Assembly: GCF_014193655.1 (NCBI RefSeq)
Contig: NZ_JACHZQ010000004.1
Span: forward strand, 248,001 to 312,000
Direction of reading: 5' to 3'
From: Rhizobium sp. BK313
GTDB taxonomy: Bacteria; Pseudomonadota; Alphaproteobacteria; Rhizobiales; Rhizobiaceae
Length of the DNA: 64,000 bases
Below are positions 63,727 to 64,000 of this stretch, piece after piece. The first letter of the stretch is position 1, and every line of letters begins with the position of its first letter. A model generated the notes under the pieces. The model ran no database searches and was not told where the DNA came from. It worked only from the letters and a program-made list of their open reading frames with translations. The position numbers and the translations under genes are program-made.

Positions 63727-64000
63727 TTCGTGCTCCTGCCTTGCAAGCGGATACGTGGGTCGAGGAAGCCGAGGGCGATGTCGGAGATCAATACGCCGAT
63801 AACGTTCAGGAAAGCCAGAAACATCAGGAACGAGCCGGCGAGATACATATCCTGGCTCTGCAATGCCTTGATCAGCATCGGCCCGGTCGTTTCCAAGGAT
63901 AGCACGATGGCGGTGATCTCGGCACCGGAGATGATCGACGGCAGGATCGAGCCGATATCGGCAACGAAGAAATTCAGCGCCATGCGCAGCGGATATTTCA
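63723..64000 (-). CDS. ABC permease, DppB type (5' part beyond window)
   Basis: The frame is open at the window edge, so only the last ~92 residues are seen. The visible part has SIISGAEITAIVLSLETTGP, a hydrophobic segment FLMFLAFLNVIGVLISDIAL, and the standard DppB-type end FLDPRIRLQG. It overlaps the following DppC-type gene by four bases. With that gene it forms the channel of a peptide- or sugar-type importer. Confidence 0.85.
   Translation of the reverse strand, partial: KYPLRMALNFFVADIGSILPSIISGAEITAIVLSLETTGPMLIKALQSQDMYLAGSFLMFLAFLNVIGVLISDIALGFLDPRIRLQGRSTK

Noticed and set aside
1..64000. CRISPR arrays, tRNA/rRNA genes, prophage or insertion sequences
   Set aside because: No regularly spaced repeats, cloverleaf-like sequences, transposase motifs or integrase genes were seen on reading both strands.

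Overview
The window looks like chromosome or chromid DNA of a rhizobial alphaproteobacterium (Rhizobium/Agrobacterium group). It is GC-rich, its genes are packed with ATGA/GTGA start-stop overlaps, and it carries an Exo-type polysaccharide locus, an alpha-galactoside (agp-like) operon and several oligopeptide-type ABC permeases. No rRNA, tRNA, CRISPR array or intact insertion sequence was recognised. The genus is inferred from gene content only.

Positions 1-3670 and 22085-33241 form an exopolysaccharide locus: a pyruvyl transferase (cut by the window edge), a Wzy-like polymerase, a secreted GH16 glycanase, a Wzx flippase, an ExoY/PssA-type initiating sugar transferase, two GT4 glycosyltransferases, an ExoF/Wza-type exporter and a Wzc-like co-polymerase/kinase fused to a GT2 glycosyltransferase.

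Positions 4010-22003 sit inside that locus and hold a compact assembly line. It comprises a stand-alone A-PCP protein, a 2698-residue KS-AT-ACP-aminotransferase-C-A-PCP megasynthase, and a C-PCP-TE protein, joined by 4-base overlaps. Around it are a formyltransferase-like/beta-propeller protein, a phosphopantetheinyl transferase, a DegT-type aminotransferase and a GMC oxidoreductase. The layout resembles the beta-amino-acid module of microcystin synthetase McyE without its methyltransferase. The predicted chemistry is an amino acid extended once with malonate, transaminated at the beta carbon, then coupled to a second amino acid. The thioesterase has Cys where Ser is usual, and the last condensation domain has lost the second His of HHxxxDG. 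I do not recognise a described product. This is the best candidate for an undescribed system.

Positions 33454-42402 are accessory: a tandem pair of secreted DUF1254/DUF1214 proteins, a remnant of an MFS transporter, a PhnD-like binding protein, a GH2 beta-galactosidase, a MocR regulator and a DUF983 protein that may share a CATACA-type operator with the MocR gene.

Positions 42409-52581 are an alpha-galactoside utilisation operon: an AraC activator, a GH4 alpha-galactosidase, a binding protein, two permeases, a double ATPase and a second GH4 enzyme. An FAH-family enzyme and an MFS exporter follow.

Positions 55342-62449 form a second cell-surface cluster: a cyclic-nucleotide-binding protein, an ABC protein whose nucleotide-binding motifs are all degenerate and split by a long insertion, and three glycosyltransferases. 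The window ends inside a further ABC permease pair.
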